Of a stretch of 64,000 nucleotides of DNA, positions 8,173 to 17,688 are shown piece by piece; position 1 is the stretch's first letter; every line of letters starts with the position of its first letter. The position numbers and the translations under genes are program-made. The DNA comes from Neobacillus cucumis (GTDB lineage: Bacteria; Bacillota; Bacilli; Bacillales_B; DSM-18226), in NCBI RefSeq assembly GCF_016107705.1, contig NZ_JAEHGC010000021.1, positions 1-64,000 of the forward strand, given 5' to 3'. The notes under the pieces were generated by a model. The model was not told the DNA's origin and ran no database searches. It worked only from the letters and a program-made list of their open reading frames with translations.

Positions 8173-8901
8173 ATGTTTACAAGAACGGAAAGCTTTCGTG
8201 AATTTATCCGTTTGTATCCAATTGTTTCTACTATTATTACCATGCATGTAGTTTTATTTCTTTTCACCGTACTGCCTATCTTCCCAAACTACTGGTTTTT
8301 TGAACATCTTTCAGGTGTAAACCTTTATATTTTGGAGGGAGAATATTGGCGGCTCATTACTCCAACCTTTTTGCATAGCGGTTTTACACATATGCTTTTT
8401 AATAGTGTTTCTTTGCTGCTGTTCGGCCCAGCGCTTGAACGAATGCTTGGCGGGGTAAAATTTCTATTGGTCTATCTTGTATCAGGACTGATTGCCAACC
8501 TCGCAACGCTTCTCCTTGAGCCGCTCAGCTATACCCACGTCGGCTCAAGTGGAGCGATTTTTGGCCTTTTTGGATATTATGTAGCGATTATTATTTTTCG
8601 TAAAAATTGGCTTTCGAGACAAAACTCACATATTATCCTCGTTCTATGCGTCCTCAGCTTAATTATGACATTTTTACAGCCAAATATTAATATTACCGCC
8701 CATTTATTCGGATTACTTGGTGGATTTTTCCTCGGAGTGATTCCCTATTACAACAAAAAGGAGCTTTCCAATTCAATTAAAGATGTCACTTATTGGGCAA
8801 GCGGAAAAAGACGACTGTTTACTTCTAAATCCCCCCTAAAAATTTTAATTTGGGGAATCGTTATATTAATCGTTATCATTGGCATTTTCTCACAAAAATA
8901 A
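8173..8901 (+). CDS. Rhomboid family intramembrane serine protease (YdcA)
   Basis: A 242-aa membrane protease with six or more hydrophobic segments. The catalytic Ser is in HVGSSGAIFG and the His in TAHLFGLLGG, on two buried helices. The WR near EYWRLITPTFLHSGFTHMLF matches the rhomboid L1 loop. AGGAGG at 8160-8165 fixes the ATG at 8173 rather than an earlier in-frame codon. It is divergent from acpS. Its substrate is unknown. Confidence 0.93.
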   Translation: MFTRTESFREFIRLYPIVSTIITMHVVLFLFTVLPIFPNYWFFEHLSGVNLYILEGEYWRLITPTFLHSGFTHMLFNSVSLLLFGPALERMLGGVKFLLVYLVSGLIANLATLLLEPLSYTHVGSSGAIFGLFGYYVAIIIFRKNWLSRQNSHIILVLCVLSLIMTFLQPNINITAHLFGLLGGFFLGVIPYYNKKELSNSIKDVTYWASGKRRLFTSKSPLKILIWGIVILIVIIGIFSQK

Positions 8902-8905
8902 AGAG

Positions 8906-8929
8906 AACCTCCATCCGTGGAGGTTTTTT
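8906..8929 (+). terminator. Terminator of the rhomboid gene
   Basis: AACCTCCA pairs with TGGAGGTT around a 4-nt loop, followed by TTTTTTC. It begins 5 bp after the stop codon. Confidence 0.85.
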
Positions 8930-9009
8930 CATTTTTCAAAGATATATTTATATGGAACAGGGAATTCTACAAAAAGTTTGTGAAGTGAAAAGTATGTATT
9001 TCTTTAAAC

Positions 9010-9522
9010 CTATCTTGATTCTTTATTAAATGAAAACTCTGCGTTTTTAAGACTAGCTGCCCTCCTAATCGATTGTTCTACAACGTACTGAAAGCCATAA
9101 ATAATAATCGCCAAGAATATACAAATAAAATACCAAGTAGTATGTTTCATCTTTATAAATTTGACAATTCCGACTTTTTTACCTATATAAGGTAATGGAA
9201 AAGCATTTATGACATCCAAAACCATATTTGTAAGTAGGTACTTTGGAAAATTTCCGAATGTTAATTTAAAGATCCATAGTGTTGCTACAAAATAAGGACC
9301 CAATATAAATGTAAAATCTATCGGACCAGGAGATATAGGGCTTTTAGTAATCCACCATTTTTTCTTATAACAAATTAGGCTGAATACGCTTAAAAATAAA
9401 TTGGTAAAGCTTGCTACGGGTAAAAACCTAAAAAAACTTCTTATTCCCATAAAAGGAACGGTTAGCCAAGGAAAAATTAATACGGCTAAAGAGAATGCAA
9501 TTTTCGTTTTATGCTTAACCAT
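9010..9522 (-). CDS. Unrecognised integral membrane protein (170 aa)
   Basis: I do not recognise the family. The protein is strongly hydrophobic, with about four membrane segments (near residues 10-28, 33-50, 70-95 and 130-150), a Lys-rich N terminus and a charged C-terminal tail. The ATG at 9522 has GAGGGGGAG 5 nt upstream; an in-frame start 15 nt earlier does not. It runs in the same direction as the DUF2071 gene upstream of it, 115 bp away. Its bases are more AT-rich than neighbouring core genes, consistent with an accessory insertion. Confidence 0.65.
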   Translation of the reverse strand: MVKHKTKIAFSLAVLIFPWLTVPFMGIRSFFRFLPVASFTNLFLSVFSLICYKKKWWITKSPISPGPIDFTFILGPYFVATLWIFKLTFGNFPKYLLTNMVLDVINAFPLPYIGKKVGIVKFIKMKHTTWYFICIFLAIIIYGFQYVVEQSIRRAASLKNAEFSFNKESR

Positions 9523-9637
9523 TAAGCTCCCCCTCAAATTGATCTTTTACAGTAATAATTCCATAAAAATATAATTTATCCAGACTAACCCAAATATACA
9601 CGAATTAAATTAATACTTCTCTTCTTAACAAATAATT

Positions 9638-10390
9638 TTATTGAGTCTGTATTTTCTTAATATTCCATATTAGCGACTCAACCCCTGTAGAGAAATGCGC
9701 GATAGGATTCACTTGAGATATGTCAAATTGAAAAGGAGAAAAAAGGGTATTCCTGAATATCTCTATTTCTGCTTTTTGCAACGGCCAAGGCAGATGGTGT
9801 ATTTCACCACAATAAATATTGCCTCCGTGATTCGAACTATAGAGGCAATAACGCTCAGTGAGCCAATGGTCTAGCGTTCCTTCCTTTGGAAAATAAACTT
9901 CCGATACCGGAACGTATTTCCCCTTAAATGATATAGGGGTTTTAAAATTACCGTTCCTACTACTTTCAATATGAAAGGATTGTCCTTCTTTTCGCAAAGA
10001 AATTTGTGCTGAATTATACGGTAAATGAAACCATCTTTTTGCAATCTTCAAGGAAGCCCAGTTCTTAACATCAATAGATAAAAAATAAATACCGGGTTTT
10101 CCATCGCATGTTACATATGTTCTTACATTCATTTCTGGAAATTTAGGGGTTAGGGAAATAGATGATACTCCACGGGGAAAGATTCCTTCTAAAACAAATA
10201 CAATGACACCTAACCATGCGGAGCCATTAAAAGTATCAATTTGTAAAGAAGAAGGAATATATGGCCGTAGTATATTAAGTGGAATTGGCCAATGCAAAAA
10301 CAATAAATTTTTCCAAGTTTGTCGCATAATCCAATATTTCGATGGTAATGGCCAAGATCGATGACCAAGATCATTCATTATATTCATCAA
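9638..10390 (-). CDS. DUF2071 (YqjF-like) family protein
   Basis: A 250-aa cytoplasmic protein of the DUF2071/YqjF family. Typical features are the N-terminal W-x-NLLFLHWPIP, then LRPYIPSSLQIDTFNGSAWL, the NVRTYV strand and a C-terminal NPIAHFSTGVESLIW. No catalytic function is established for the family, though the fold is related to acetoacetate decarboxylase-like proteins. It is cotranscribed with, or upstream of, the unrecognised membrane protein. Confidence 0.8.
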   Translation of the reverse strand: MMNIMNDLGHRSWPLPSKYWIMRQTWKNLLFLHWPIPLNILRPYIPSSLQIDTFNGSAWLGVIVFVLEGIFPRGVSSISLTPKFPEMNVRTYVTCDGKPGIYFLSIDVKNWASLKIAKRWFHLPYNSAQISLRKEGQSFHIESSRNGNFKTPISFKGKYVPVSEVYFPKEGTLDHWLTERYCLYSSNHGGNIYCGEIHHLPWPLQKAEIEIFRNTLFSPFQFDISQVNPIAHFSTGVESLIWNIKKIQTQ

Positions 10391-10576
10391 AAAATCCCCC
10401 TGTTTTTATATGTATATAGTTTAGTGTAAATTGAAAATTTAATACGATGTTATATATATAAAATCTAGACTGTTTTCTAAGTATTATCTTGATATTTATA
10501 AGATTTCCCTTTTTTTGGACATAATAAGATTAGTTGACTTTATTATTGAAACTTTGCGGAATTTGGAGAAATAACT

Positions 10577-11989
10577 ATGGCAAACATTTTATATTATTTG
10601 ACTTTTGGAATGGTAGCATTTATTTGTACTATTTTTATATTCATGCTTTTTGGATGGCGTTGGTTCATGAAACGAATGGTGAAACAAATGGGGAAAATTA
10701 TTTTAACAGACAGTTATCAAGAAAATGTGATGGAATTGATGCCCGGACTCCGGCATATGGGCATACAAAATATGCTTGAAAATAGCTTGCGCGCAGAAAC
10801 AGGCGATGTTCTCCACCGCCCGCTTGGCTCTTCAAAAAAATGGCCACATCTAGATGCGATTACCTTTATCCCTGCCCAAACGTCACCTTTTCCGATTGAC
10901 GGTGAAGAAGATGTCGATGTGGAAGTAACCATTGGGCCACAAGCAAAAAAACCAATGAAAATAAAAATTCCGTTAATGATCAGCGGCATGGCCTATGGGA
11001 TTGCCCTCAGTGAGGAAGTGAGAATCTCATTAGCACAAGCGGCGAATAATGTTGGGACCGCTATCAATTCCGGTGAGGGGGCAGTTTTACCTGAGGAAAT
11101 CAATATCGGCGGAAAATATATTTTACAATTTTCCAAAACAGATTGGTCAAAGGAGGAAGAATTAATTAAGCGGGCAGATATGATCGAAGTTAAGTTGGGG
11201 CAGGGGGCATTACTTGGGACAGGCGGGAAAATTTCTCCTAAAAATTTAACAGGCCGTGCCCGTGAACTGATGGGGTTAAAGGAAAACGAGGATGCCGTGC
11301 TTTATGATAATTTTGTAGAAAATCAAACGCTGGATGATTTGAAAGAACTAGTTGATGAGCTTCGGAATATAACAGGTGGTGTTCCCATTGGCTCAAAAAT
11401 GGGGGCCGGCGGGAAAATTGAAGAAGATATTGATCATTTAATCTACATAGGTGTTGATTATATTGCCGTAGATGGCGGACAAGCAGCAACACTTGGTGCC
11501 CCCCCTATTTTATCTGACGACGTTGGAATCCCAACTTTGCATGCAATTGTCAGAGCAGCTAAACATCTAGAAAAGAGAAACATGAAGGGGAAAATTAGTT
11601 TGATTGCCTCTGGCGGACTTTTAGTACCCGGACATTTTTTAAAGGTGCTTGCCCTCGGAGCGGATGCTGTGTATTTAGGCTCCGCTATGTTATTTAGTGT
11701 CTCACATCCACAATCATTGAATGCCCTTCCGTTTGAACCGCCGACACAAGTTGCATGGAATCAAGGGAAATACAAGGATCAATTTAAGATTGAAGTTGGT
11801 GTAAAATCGGCAGAGAAATTCTTAACAGCAAGTACCGAAGAGATAAAAATGGCTTTGAGAGCAATGGGAAAACGCTCTTTAAAAGAGTTATCAAAAAAGG
11901 ATCTGGTATCCTATGATGAATTAACCGCCAAAATGGTTGGAATTCCGTTTTCCTTTGAACCGTGGGACGCAAAACAAATGGAGAATTAA
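10577..11989 (+). CDS. Membrane-anchored FMN-binding glutamate synthase-like protein, copy 1
   Basis: A 470-aa protein with one N-terminal transmembrane segment (about residues 3-27) and a TIM-barrel matching the FMN domain of glutamate synthase large subunits (KIPLMISGMAYG, IEVKLGQGA, VDGGQAATLGAPP, ASGGLLVPGHF, LGADAVYLGSAM). It lacks the glutaminase domain. Apart from one Cys in the membrane helix it has no cysteines, so it cannot carry the usual 3Fe-4S cluster. GGAG lies 8 nt before the ATG. A close paralogue follows after 45 bp. The substrate is unknown; alone it would not make a normal GOGAT. Confidence 0.88.
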   Translation: MANILYYLTFGMVAFICTIFIFMLFGWRWFMKRMVKQMGKIILTDSYQENVMELMPGLRHMGIQNMLENSLRAETGDVLHRPLGSSKKWPHLDAITFIPAQTSPFPIDGEEDVDVEVTIGPQAKKPMKIKIPLMISGMAYGIALSEEVRISLAQAANNVGTAINSGEGAVLPEEINIGGKYILQFSKTDWSKEEELIKRADMIEVKLGQGALLGTGGKISPKNLTGRARELMGLKENEDAVLYDNFVENQTLDDLKELVDELRNITGGVPIGSKMGAGGKIEEDIDHLIYIGVDYIAVDGGQAATLGAPPILSDDVGIPTLHAIVRAAKHLEKRNMKGKISLIASGGLLVPGHFLKVLALGADAVYLGSAMLFSVSHPQSLNALPFEPPTQVAWNQGKYKDQFKIEVGVKSAEKFLTASTEEIKMALRAMGKRSLKELSKKDLVSYDELTAKMVGIPFSFEPWDAKQMEN

Positions 11990-12034
11990 TTTACATGATA
12001 CGATCAATTTTTTTATGTATTTGGAGAAGTGACT

Positions 12035-13450
12035 ATGGCGAACCTATTGGTTTATTTAACTTTTGCACTCACATCTTTCTTATTTATCGTGGTTCTCTTC
12101 ATGCTCGTCGGCTGGCGCTGGGTGATGAAACTAATCACGAAAAGGGCCGGAAAAATCATTTTATCTGACAGTTATCAAGAAAATATTATGGAATTGATCC
12201 CAGGCCTTCGGCATATGGGCATTCAAAATATGCTGGAAAATAGCTTGCGGGCAGAAACAGGGACGGTCCTTTCTCGCCCGCTTGGCGGCTCTTCTAAAAA
12301 ATGGCCGCATTTGGATCCGATTACCTTTATCCCCGCACAAACATCACCCTTTCCAGTTGATGGTGAAGATGATGTAGATGTTACCGTTACCATTGGGCCA
12401 AGGGCCAAAAAACCAATGGAAATAAAAATTCCACTTATGATCAGTGGAATGGGCTTTGGGATTTCACTTAGTGAACAAGCCAGGCTTTCTTTGGCAACCG
12501 CTGCTAAAAAGACAGGAACAGCGATTAATTCCGGGCAAGGTGGCATCCTGCCCGAAGAATTAGACGCAGCCGGAAAGTATATTTTACAATTTTCTAAAAC
12601 TGATTGGGCAAAGGAAGATCACTTATTTAGCCGTGCTGATATGATTGAAATTAAATTGGGCCAGGGTGCAATGGCGGGAATGGGCGAAAAAATTCCGCCA
12701 CAAAGTTTAGCAGGTCGTGCACGTGAAGTAATGGGACTTGAGGAAAATGAGGAAGCAGTCATTCATGAAAACTTTTGGGAAGACCAAACCTTAGTAGATT
12801 TAAAACTAATGGTGGAGGAGCTGCGGGTACGATCAGGAGGAGTACCTATTGGTGTCAAAATTGGCGCAGGTGGAAAAATTGAAGAAGATCTAGATCATTT
12901 AATCTTTATGGGAGTTGATTTTATTACGATTGACGGCGGACAAGCTGCAATGAAGGGTGCACCGCCGATATTATTTGATGACTTTGGAATCCCAACCTTG
13001 CATGCTGTCGTAAGAGCTGTAAATCATCTAGAAAAAAGAAACAAGAAGGGAAAGATTAGTTTAATCATTTCAGGAGGCCTTTTAGTTCCCGGTCATTTTT
13101 TAAAAGTGCTTGCTCTCGGTGCCGATGCTGTCTATGTAGGCTCTGCCATGTTGTTTGCTCTCGCCCATGATCAAGTATTAAATGCCCTTCCATTTGAACC
13201 GCCAACACAAGCAATGTGGTATGACGGCAAGTTCAAGGATCAATTTAAAACAGAAAAGGGAGAAAAAACGGCGGAAAAATTCTTAACAGCGAGTACAGAA
13301 GAAATGAAAATGGCATTAAGAGCAATGGGAAAACGCTCTTTAAAAGAGTTATCAAAGAAGGATTTAGTATCCTATGATGAGTTGACGGCAAAAATGGTTG
13401 GAATACCATTTTCCTTTGAACCATGGGAAGACAACCAATTCGAGAAGTAA
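12035..13450 (+). CDS. Membrane-anchored FMN-binding glutamate synthase-like protein, copy 2
   Basis: A 471-aa paralogue of the preceding gene, alike along its whole length (identical blocks such as MRAMGKRSLKELSKKDLVSY-type C-terminal segments) with the same N-terminal membrane helix and FMN barrel, and with no cysteines that I can find. The ATG at 12035 is favoured over a GTG at 12029, because GGAG at 12023-12026 gives an 8-nt spacing, the same as in copy 1. The repeated leader (TTTGGAGAA then TGACTATGGC or similar) shows the duplication included the ribosome site. Confidence 0.88.
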   Translation: MANLLVYLTFALTSFLFIVVLFMLVGWRWVMKLITKRAGKIILSDSYQENIMELIPGLRHMGIQNMLENSLRAETGTVLSRPLGGSSKKWPHLDPITFIPAQTSPFPVDGEDDVDVTVTIGPRAKKPMEIKIPLMISGMGFGISLSEQARLSLATAAKKTGTAINSGQGGILPEELDAAGKYILQFSKTDWAKEDHLFSRADMIEIKLGQGAMAGMGEKIPPQSLAGRAREVMGLEENEEAVIHENFWEDQTLVDLKLMVEELRVRSGGVPIGVKIGAGGKIEEDLDHLIFMGVDFITIDGGQAAMKGAPPILFDDFGIPTLHAVVRAVNHLEKRNKKGKISLIISGGLLVPGHFLKVLALGADAVYVGSAMLFALAHDQVLNALPFEPPTQAMWYDGKFKDQFKTEKGEKTAEKFLTASTEEMKMALRAMGKRSLKELSKKDLVSYDELTAKMVGIPFSFEPWEDNQFEK

Positions 13451-13604
13451 TTCGGGTCCGGAGACATTACATTTAACCCAATTCCAAGTGCATACTCATC
13501 ATTTGGATCGTGATTTAAGTCCCGTTAGTGATTTTGTTCTGATCCCAAAAATATTTTTACTAAAAAAGGGGAATTCTAACGAAAAGTTCGTGGAGTGAGG
13601 ACGT

Positions 13605-15149
13605 ATGTCAATTTTTTCGAAATTCAAAAGTCTGCAGAAACCCCAAAACGAAAATAGCAAGGTTTTTTTAGGGTCTGATTTTGAAGTACGAATGGAATGG
13701 TTTAGAGACACCTTCCAACAAAGTATTGATATCACCTTTCACGAATTAACGGCTAATCAAACGCGCTGTGGAATTGTCTTTTTACAGTGTATGGTGGATC
13801 AGCAATTATTTGATGACCAAGTGTTAAAATATATTGTCTCTCCTAATTTTGCTTCATCAACTAAAGAATTAATTCATAAATTACTTGATTTACAATCCAT
13901 CAGTACGATGTGCACTAGTATTCTGACTGAAATGCAAGAAGCAGCAGAAAATATCTTGGACGGAAAAGTTATTGTCTTTTTCGAAGGCGACAGCCGCATG
14001 ATAGCTTTTCCTCTAACAAGCTTTGAAAAGCGAACCGGAAGTGAAACCACAAATGAGAATGTCATCAGGGGTCCAAGAGAAGCATTTTTGGAGGATATTC
14101 ATACAAATGTCACCATGATCCGCAGAAGAATAAAATCTCCTGCCTTAAAAATGGAACAACTTGTACTCGGAAAATATACAAAAACGAAAGTCATCCTTAG
14201 TTATATCGAAGGACTTTGCCGGGATGACTTAATTGAAGAAGTGAAACAAAGAATAAATCGGATTAAAATAGATGGCGTCTTAGCGAGCAGCTATATTGAA
14301 GAGTGTATCGATGATCGGCCATTATCACCATTCCCTCAATCACAAAAAACAGAGCGCCCGGATGTGGCGGCGGCAGCCTTACTGGAAGGAAGAGTAGTTA
14401 TTTTTGTAGACGGTGACCCGATCCCGCTTATTGCACCTGTTAATTTTTACATGTTCCTCCAAGCCGCTGAAGATTATTACCAACGATATTTTCTTACTAG
14501 TTTTATTCGATTGCTCCGCTACGGCTGGTTAATTGTTTCGCTGACTTTCCCATCCTTTTATATAGCTATCACCACCTTCCATCCGGAAATGATTCCTACG
14601 AGTCTTTTATTAAGTGTTGCTGCATCACGTGAGAATGTACCATTTCCAAGCATCGTGGAAGCATTTCTGATGGAACTTGCCTTTGAAGGTTTACGTGAGG
14701 CAGGAATTCGTACTCCAAAAGCTGTCGGTCAGGCAATTGGAATCTTAGGGGCAATCATCATTGGTCAAGCAGCCGTCCAGGCAGGAATAGTTTCTGCCAT
14801 TATGGTGATCATCGTTTCGATTACCGGGATTGCCTCCTTCGTGATACCCGGTTATGATTTAGGATTTTCGGTCCGGTTGCTTCGGTTCCCCATTATGCTT
14901 TTGGCGGGCACGTTTGGAATTTTTGGATTAATGATTGGCACAATTCTAATCTATATTCATGTGGTAAGCATTCGTTCATTCGGAATGCCCTATCTTTCTC
15001 CAACAGCCCCACTTAGAACGAGTGATTTAAAAGACATTTTTATCAGGGCTCCTTGGTGGATAATGCAGCGCCGCCCCTCTTTTTCCGGGTCAAATGATCG
15101 AAATCGATCAAATGTCGAGAAATCCATACTCGAGGATGATGAAGATTAA
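13605..15149 (+). CDS. Spore germinant receptor A subunit (GerA family, GerKA-like)
   Basis: A 514-aa GerA-family protein. A large soluble N-terminal domain (to about residue 290) includes the family signature region ending in ERPDVAAAALLEGRVVIFVDG. It is followed by about five membrane helices and a charged C-terminal tail. With the B and C subunits it forms a receptor in the inner spore membrane that senses nutrients. GTGAGG precedes the ATG. It is first in a tight A-C-D-B operon, the gene order of gerK rather than gerA. The germinant cannot be predicted. Confidence 0.93.
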   Translation: MSIFSKFKSLQKPQNENSKVFLGSDFEVRMEWFRDTFQQSIDITFHELTANQTRCGIVFLQCMVDQQLFDDQVLKYIVSPNFASSTKELIHKLLDLQSISTMCTSILTEMQEAAENILDGKVIVFFEGDSRMIAFPLTSFEKRTGSETTNENVIRGPREAFLEDIHTNVTMIRRRIKSPALKMEQLVLGKYTKTKVILSYIEGLCRDDLIEEVKQRINRIKIDGVLASSYIEECIDDRPLSPFPQSQKTERPDVAAAALLEGRVVIFVDGDPIPLIAPVNFYMFLQAAEDYYQRYFLTSFIRLLRYGWLIVSLTFPSFYIAITTFHPEMIPTSLLLSVAASRENVPFPSIVEAFLMELAFEGLREAGIRTPKAVGQAIGILGAIIIGQAAVQAGIVSAIMVIIVSITGIASFVIPGYDLGFSVRLLRFPIMLLAGTFGIFGLMIGTILIYIHVVSIRSFGMPYLSPTAPLRTSDLKDIFIRAPWWIMQRRPSFSGSNDRNRSNVEKSILEDDED

Positions 15150-16309
15150 TGAAAAGACTAAAATGGCTCATCTTGCTATTTCCATTATTATTAACAGGCT
15201 GCTGGTCACAATTAGAACTCAATGAACGTGCTTTCGTCGCCGGCATCTATGTTGATAAGGCAGCGAACGGCAACATGGAGATAAGTCTTTCGTTTACCTT
15301 GCCTAATCGCCTTGTACCTGGTGATCTTGGCGGTGCAGGTTCAACTGGAAAACCCTATACCATTCTTTCTGCAACTGGAAAGTCATTTACGGAAGCCTAT
15401 AAAAAAATACAGGCAACCCTAACTAGAAATATCAGCTGGGGACATACGAGGATCATTATCATTAGTGAAGAAATGGCGAGGGATGGTATTAAAGATGTAT
15501 TAGAATTTGTTGTCCGGGAACCAAGTTTGAATATTAATCAGGCTTTATTAATTGCACCAGGAAAAGCAAAGGATATCGAAAAATTAACACCGATATTTGA
15601 ACGATTTCCAAGTAGCATTCCCATATCTTTTACGCAAAGAAAGGTCACTGTTGATACAACAACAAAAGACTTCCTTGAAGCAAATAGCGGTGATATGATT
15701 GTCGGCCTTTTATCTAAGAAAACCATGAAAATGCTAAGTGAAGGTGGGAAAGAGGGGCTTTTTGTCAGTCCGGGAGAGATGGCCTTATTTCATCATTATA
15801 AAATGGTCGGAAAATTAGACACAAAAGTGGGCCGGGGGGCTTTCTGGCTTCGCAACCTGATAAAAGGTGCCGAAGTTACCATAAATTCTCCGAAAGATCA
15901 ACATTTGATTAGTTTATTAGTCATGAACGCCCATTCAAAGATTCGCCCTTCCAAAAACGAACCTTTCACTTTTAATGTCGATATAAAGGCGGAAGGGAAT
16001 ATTTCTGAATCTCATTCCAATATCAATTTATCAAATGAAAAAAACATAGCTCAGCTTGAGCAAACAGCCGAAAAACAAATCCGAAATAGGATTAAAGCCG
16101 CTTTAAAGGCTTCTCAAGAAGAAAAAGCAGATGTTTTTCAATTCAGTGAATATCTATCCTGGCATAAACCAAAGATATGGAAAAAGGTAAAAAATAACTG
16201 GCCTGAGGTTTATCGTGAAAAGGTAAAATTAAATGTTCACGTTGATTTAAAGATTAAACGATCAGGGTCCGAAAATGATCCATTTTGGATAAAGGGAAGA
16301 AATTTATGA
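15149..16309 (+). CDS. Spore germinant receptor C subunit, Ger(x)C lipoprotein
   Basis: A 386-aa Ger(x)C lipoprotein. The signal MKRLKWLILLFPLLLTGCWS carries the lipobox LTGC, so the mature protein would be lipidated and sit on the outer face of the inner spore membrane. NERAFVAGIYVDK and the DFLEANSGDMIV region fit the family. Its ATG overlaps the stop of the A subunit gene by 1 nt (TAATG), indicating translational coupling. Confidence 0.93.
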   Translation: MKRLKWLILLFPLLLTGCWSQLELNERAFVAGIYVDKAANGNMEISLSFTLPNRLVPGDLGGAGSTGKPYTILSATGKSFTEAYKKIQATLTRNISWGHTRIIIISEEMARDGIKDVLEFVVREPSLNINQALLIAPGKAKDIEKLTPIFERFPSSIPISFTQRKVTVDTTTKDFLEANSGDMIVGLLSKKTMKMLSEGGKEGLFVSPGEMALFHHYKMVGKLDTKVGRGAFWLRNLIKGAEVTINSPKDQHLISLLVMNAHSKIRPSKNEPFTFNVDIKAEGNISESHSNINLSNEKNIAQLEQTAEKQIRNRIKAALKASQEEKADVFQFSEYLSWHKPKIWKKVKNNWPEVYREKVKLNVHVDLKIKRSGSENDPFWIKGRNL

Positions 16310-16524
16310 CTTTGATTATCCTTGGCTTTCTCATAATATTTTGTTACGAATGGACGTACTTAAAAAGCAAAAATCGTAAAAAAAGAACCTACTGGATTGT
16401 CTTCTGTATAATGGGTGCTTCCTTTTTTTACTGTATTTCAACTATCCTATTCAACCAACTACCTAGTCCAAGTGATTTGATTCAATTTCTATTTAAACCA
16501 ATCCAACAGAAAATTATAGGTTAG
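16306..16524 (+). CDS. Small two-helix protein of the germinant receptor operon (D-type subunit)
   Basis: A 72-aa protein with two predicted membrane helices (LIILGFLIIFCYEWTYL and WIVFCIMGASFFYCISTILF). The ATG at 16306 overlaps the C-subunit stop as ATGA and has AAGGGAAG upstream. Small two-helix D proteins encoded next to ger operons in Bacillus are known to modulate germination. Assignment rests on size, topology and position, not on sequence identity. Confidence 0.75.
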   Translation: MTLIILGFLIIFCYEWTYLKSKNRKKRTYWIVFCIMGASFFYCISTILFNQLPSPSDLIQFLFKPIQQKIIG

Positions 16525-16535
16525 GTGAACCTTTT

Positions 16536-17651
16536 TTGAAAACTGAACAGATTTCCCAAAATCAACTATTACTTTTCTTCATTCTTTATTTTTTCTCCAC
16601 ATTGGTTGGATTTGGTGCTAGTCACCTGATTTACCTATCCCAGTACGACTCATTAATTGTTCTATGTTTAAGCGCCTTAACAGGGATTATACTTGCCTTT
16701 TTTGTCATAAAACTGGCGAAGCGAAGACCTAATGAATTTATCGTCCATTATGGAAAGGAGATTTTCCCCAACTGGATTCATATTTCTTTTATGGCCATTT
16801 TCTTTTTTTCCCTTTTGAACAGCAGCGCTCTGATTCTAAGAGAATATGAAGATTTTATTGTCCAAATTTATCTTCCCAAAACGCCGAATTGGGCGGTTGG
16901 CTGCATGTTTGGAGTGGTAGTAGCCGTTACAGCTCGATTAGGATTTGAAAATTTATTCCGAATTGCTCAAGGGTTATTTTACCTTGTAATTATTGCAAAT
17001 ATCGGAAATATGCTTTTTATTGGCAAGGAATTGCGTTGGGAACGCTGGATTGCCTTTATTACAAACCATAGCGGACAAGGAATCTTTATGGGCAGCTACT
17101 CCACTGCTCATTTTTTTGGAGAGGCCTTTATTTTACTTTTTTTGTTTCCCTATTTGACGCAAAAGCATAAAACCTTTAAATCCATTATCTGGGCATCCTT
17201 TTTCTCTATTCTATTTATTTCATCCAATATCATCTGGCTATTATTGCTGTTTGGACCAAATTTGGCAAGTCACCTGACCTATCCAATGTTAGAAATGATT
17301 CGCTATATCCGTATTGCAGATTTCATCCAAAACCTTGACCATTTATTAATTTCTATCTGGGCCACAACAGTTTTTATCAAAGTTACTGTTTTATTTACGA
17401 TTTCTGTTCAAATCCTTGCCCAGCTTTTTCGCTTGAAAGATCATCGTCCTCTAGTGTTTTCGTTAACAGCGGTAATGATTGTCTTATCCATAAACATATC
17501 AAGCGGATTTGCCGAAATGACCAGCCTTTTTACTCAATCGTTTGCCACCTTTTCCTACAGTTTGGAGTTCATTCCTTTACTATATTTAATCATGGACACT
17601 GTTAAACGATCCTTAAAGAAGAAAGCGGATAAAAAGTTGAATGCAAGCTAA
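16536..17651 (+). CDS. Spore germinant receptor B subunit (GerAB/GerKB-type permease)
   Basis: A 371-aa protein with about ten membrane helices, of the spore-germination permease branch of the APC superfamily. This subunit holds the germinant-binding pocket in characterised receptors. It begins at a TTG (16536) with AGGTG 7 nt upstream, 11 bp after the D gene, and closes the operon before the terminator at 17652-17682. Confidence 0.92.
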   Translation: MKTEQISQNQLLLFFILYFFSTLVGFGASHLIYLSQYDSLIVLCLSALTGIILAFFVIKLAKRRPNEFIVHYGKEIFPNWIHISFMAIFFFSLLNSSALILREYEDFIVQIYLPKTPNWAVGCMFGVVVAVTARLGFENLFRIAQGLFYLVIIANIGNMLFIGKELRWERWIAFITNHSGQGIFMGSYSTAHFFGEAFILLFLFPYLTQKHKTFKSIIWASFFSILFISSNIIWLLLLFGPNLASHLTYPMLEMIRYIRIADFIQNLDHLLISIWATTVFIKVTVLFTISVQILAQLFRLKDHRPLVFSLTAVMIVLSINISSGFAEMTSLFTQSFATFSYSLEFIPLLYLIMDTVKRSLKKKADKKLNAS

Positions 17652-17682
17652 AAAGAGCATGGACAATTGGTCCATGCTCTTT
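17652..17682. terminator. Bidirectional terminator between the ger operon and cshA
   Basis: AAAGAGCATGGAC pairs with GTCCATGCTCTTT in a perfect 13-bp stem with a 5-nt loop. A-rich and T-rich flanks suit both convergent transcripts. Confidence 0.9.
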
Positions 17683-17688
17683 CCTATT

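Noticed and set aside
9010..13450. Prophage or insertion sequence
   Set aside because: No transposase, integrase or phage structural gene was seen here or elsewhere in the window; only small repeats suggest past rearrangement.
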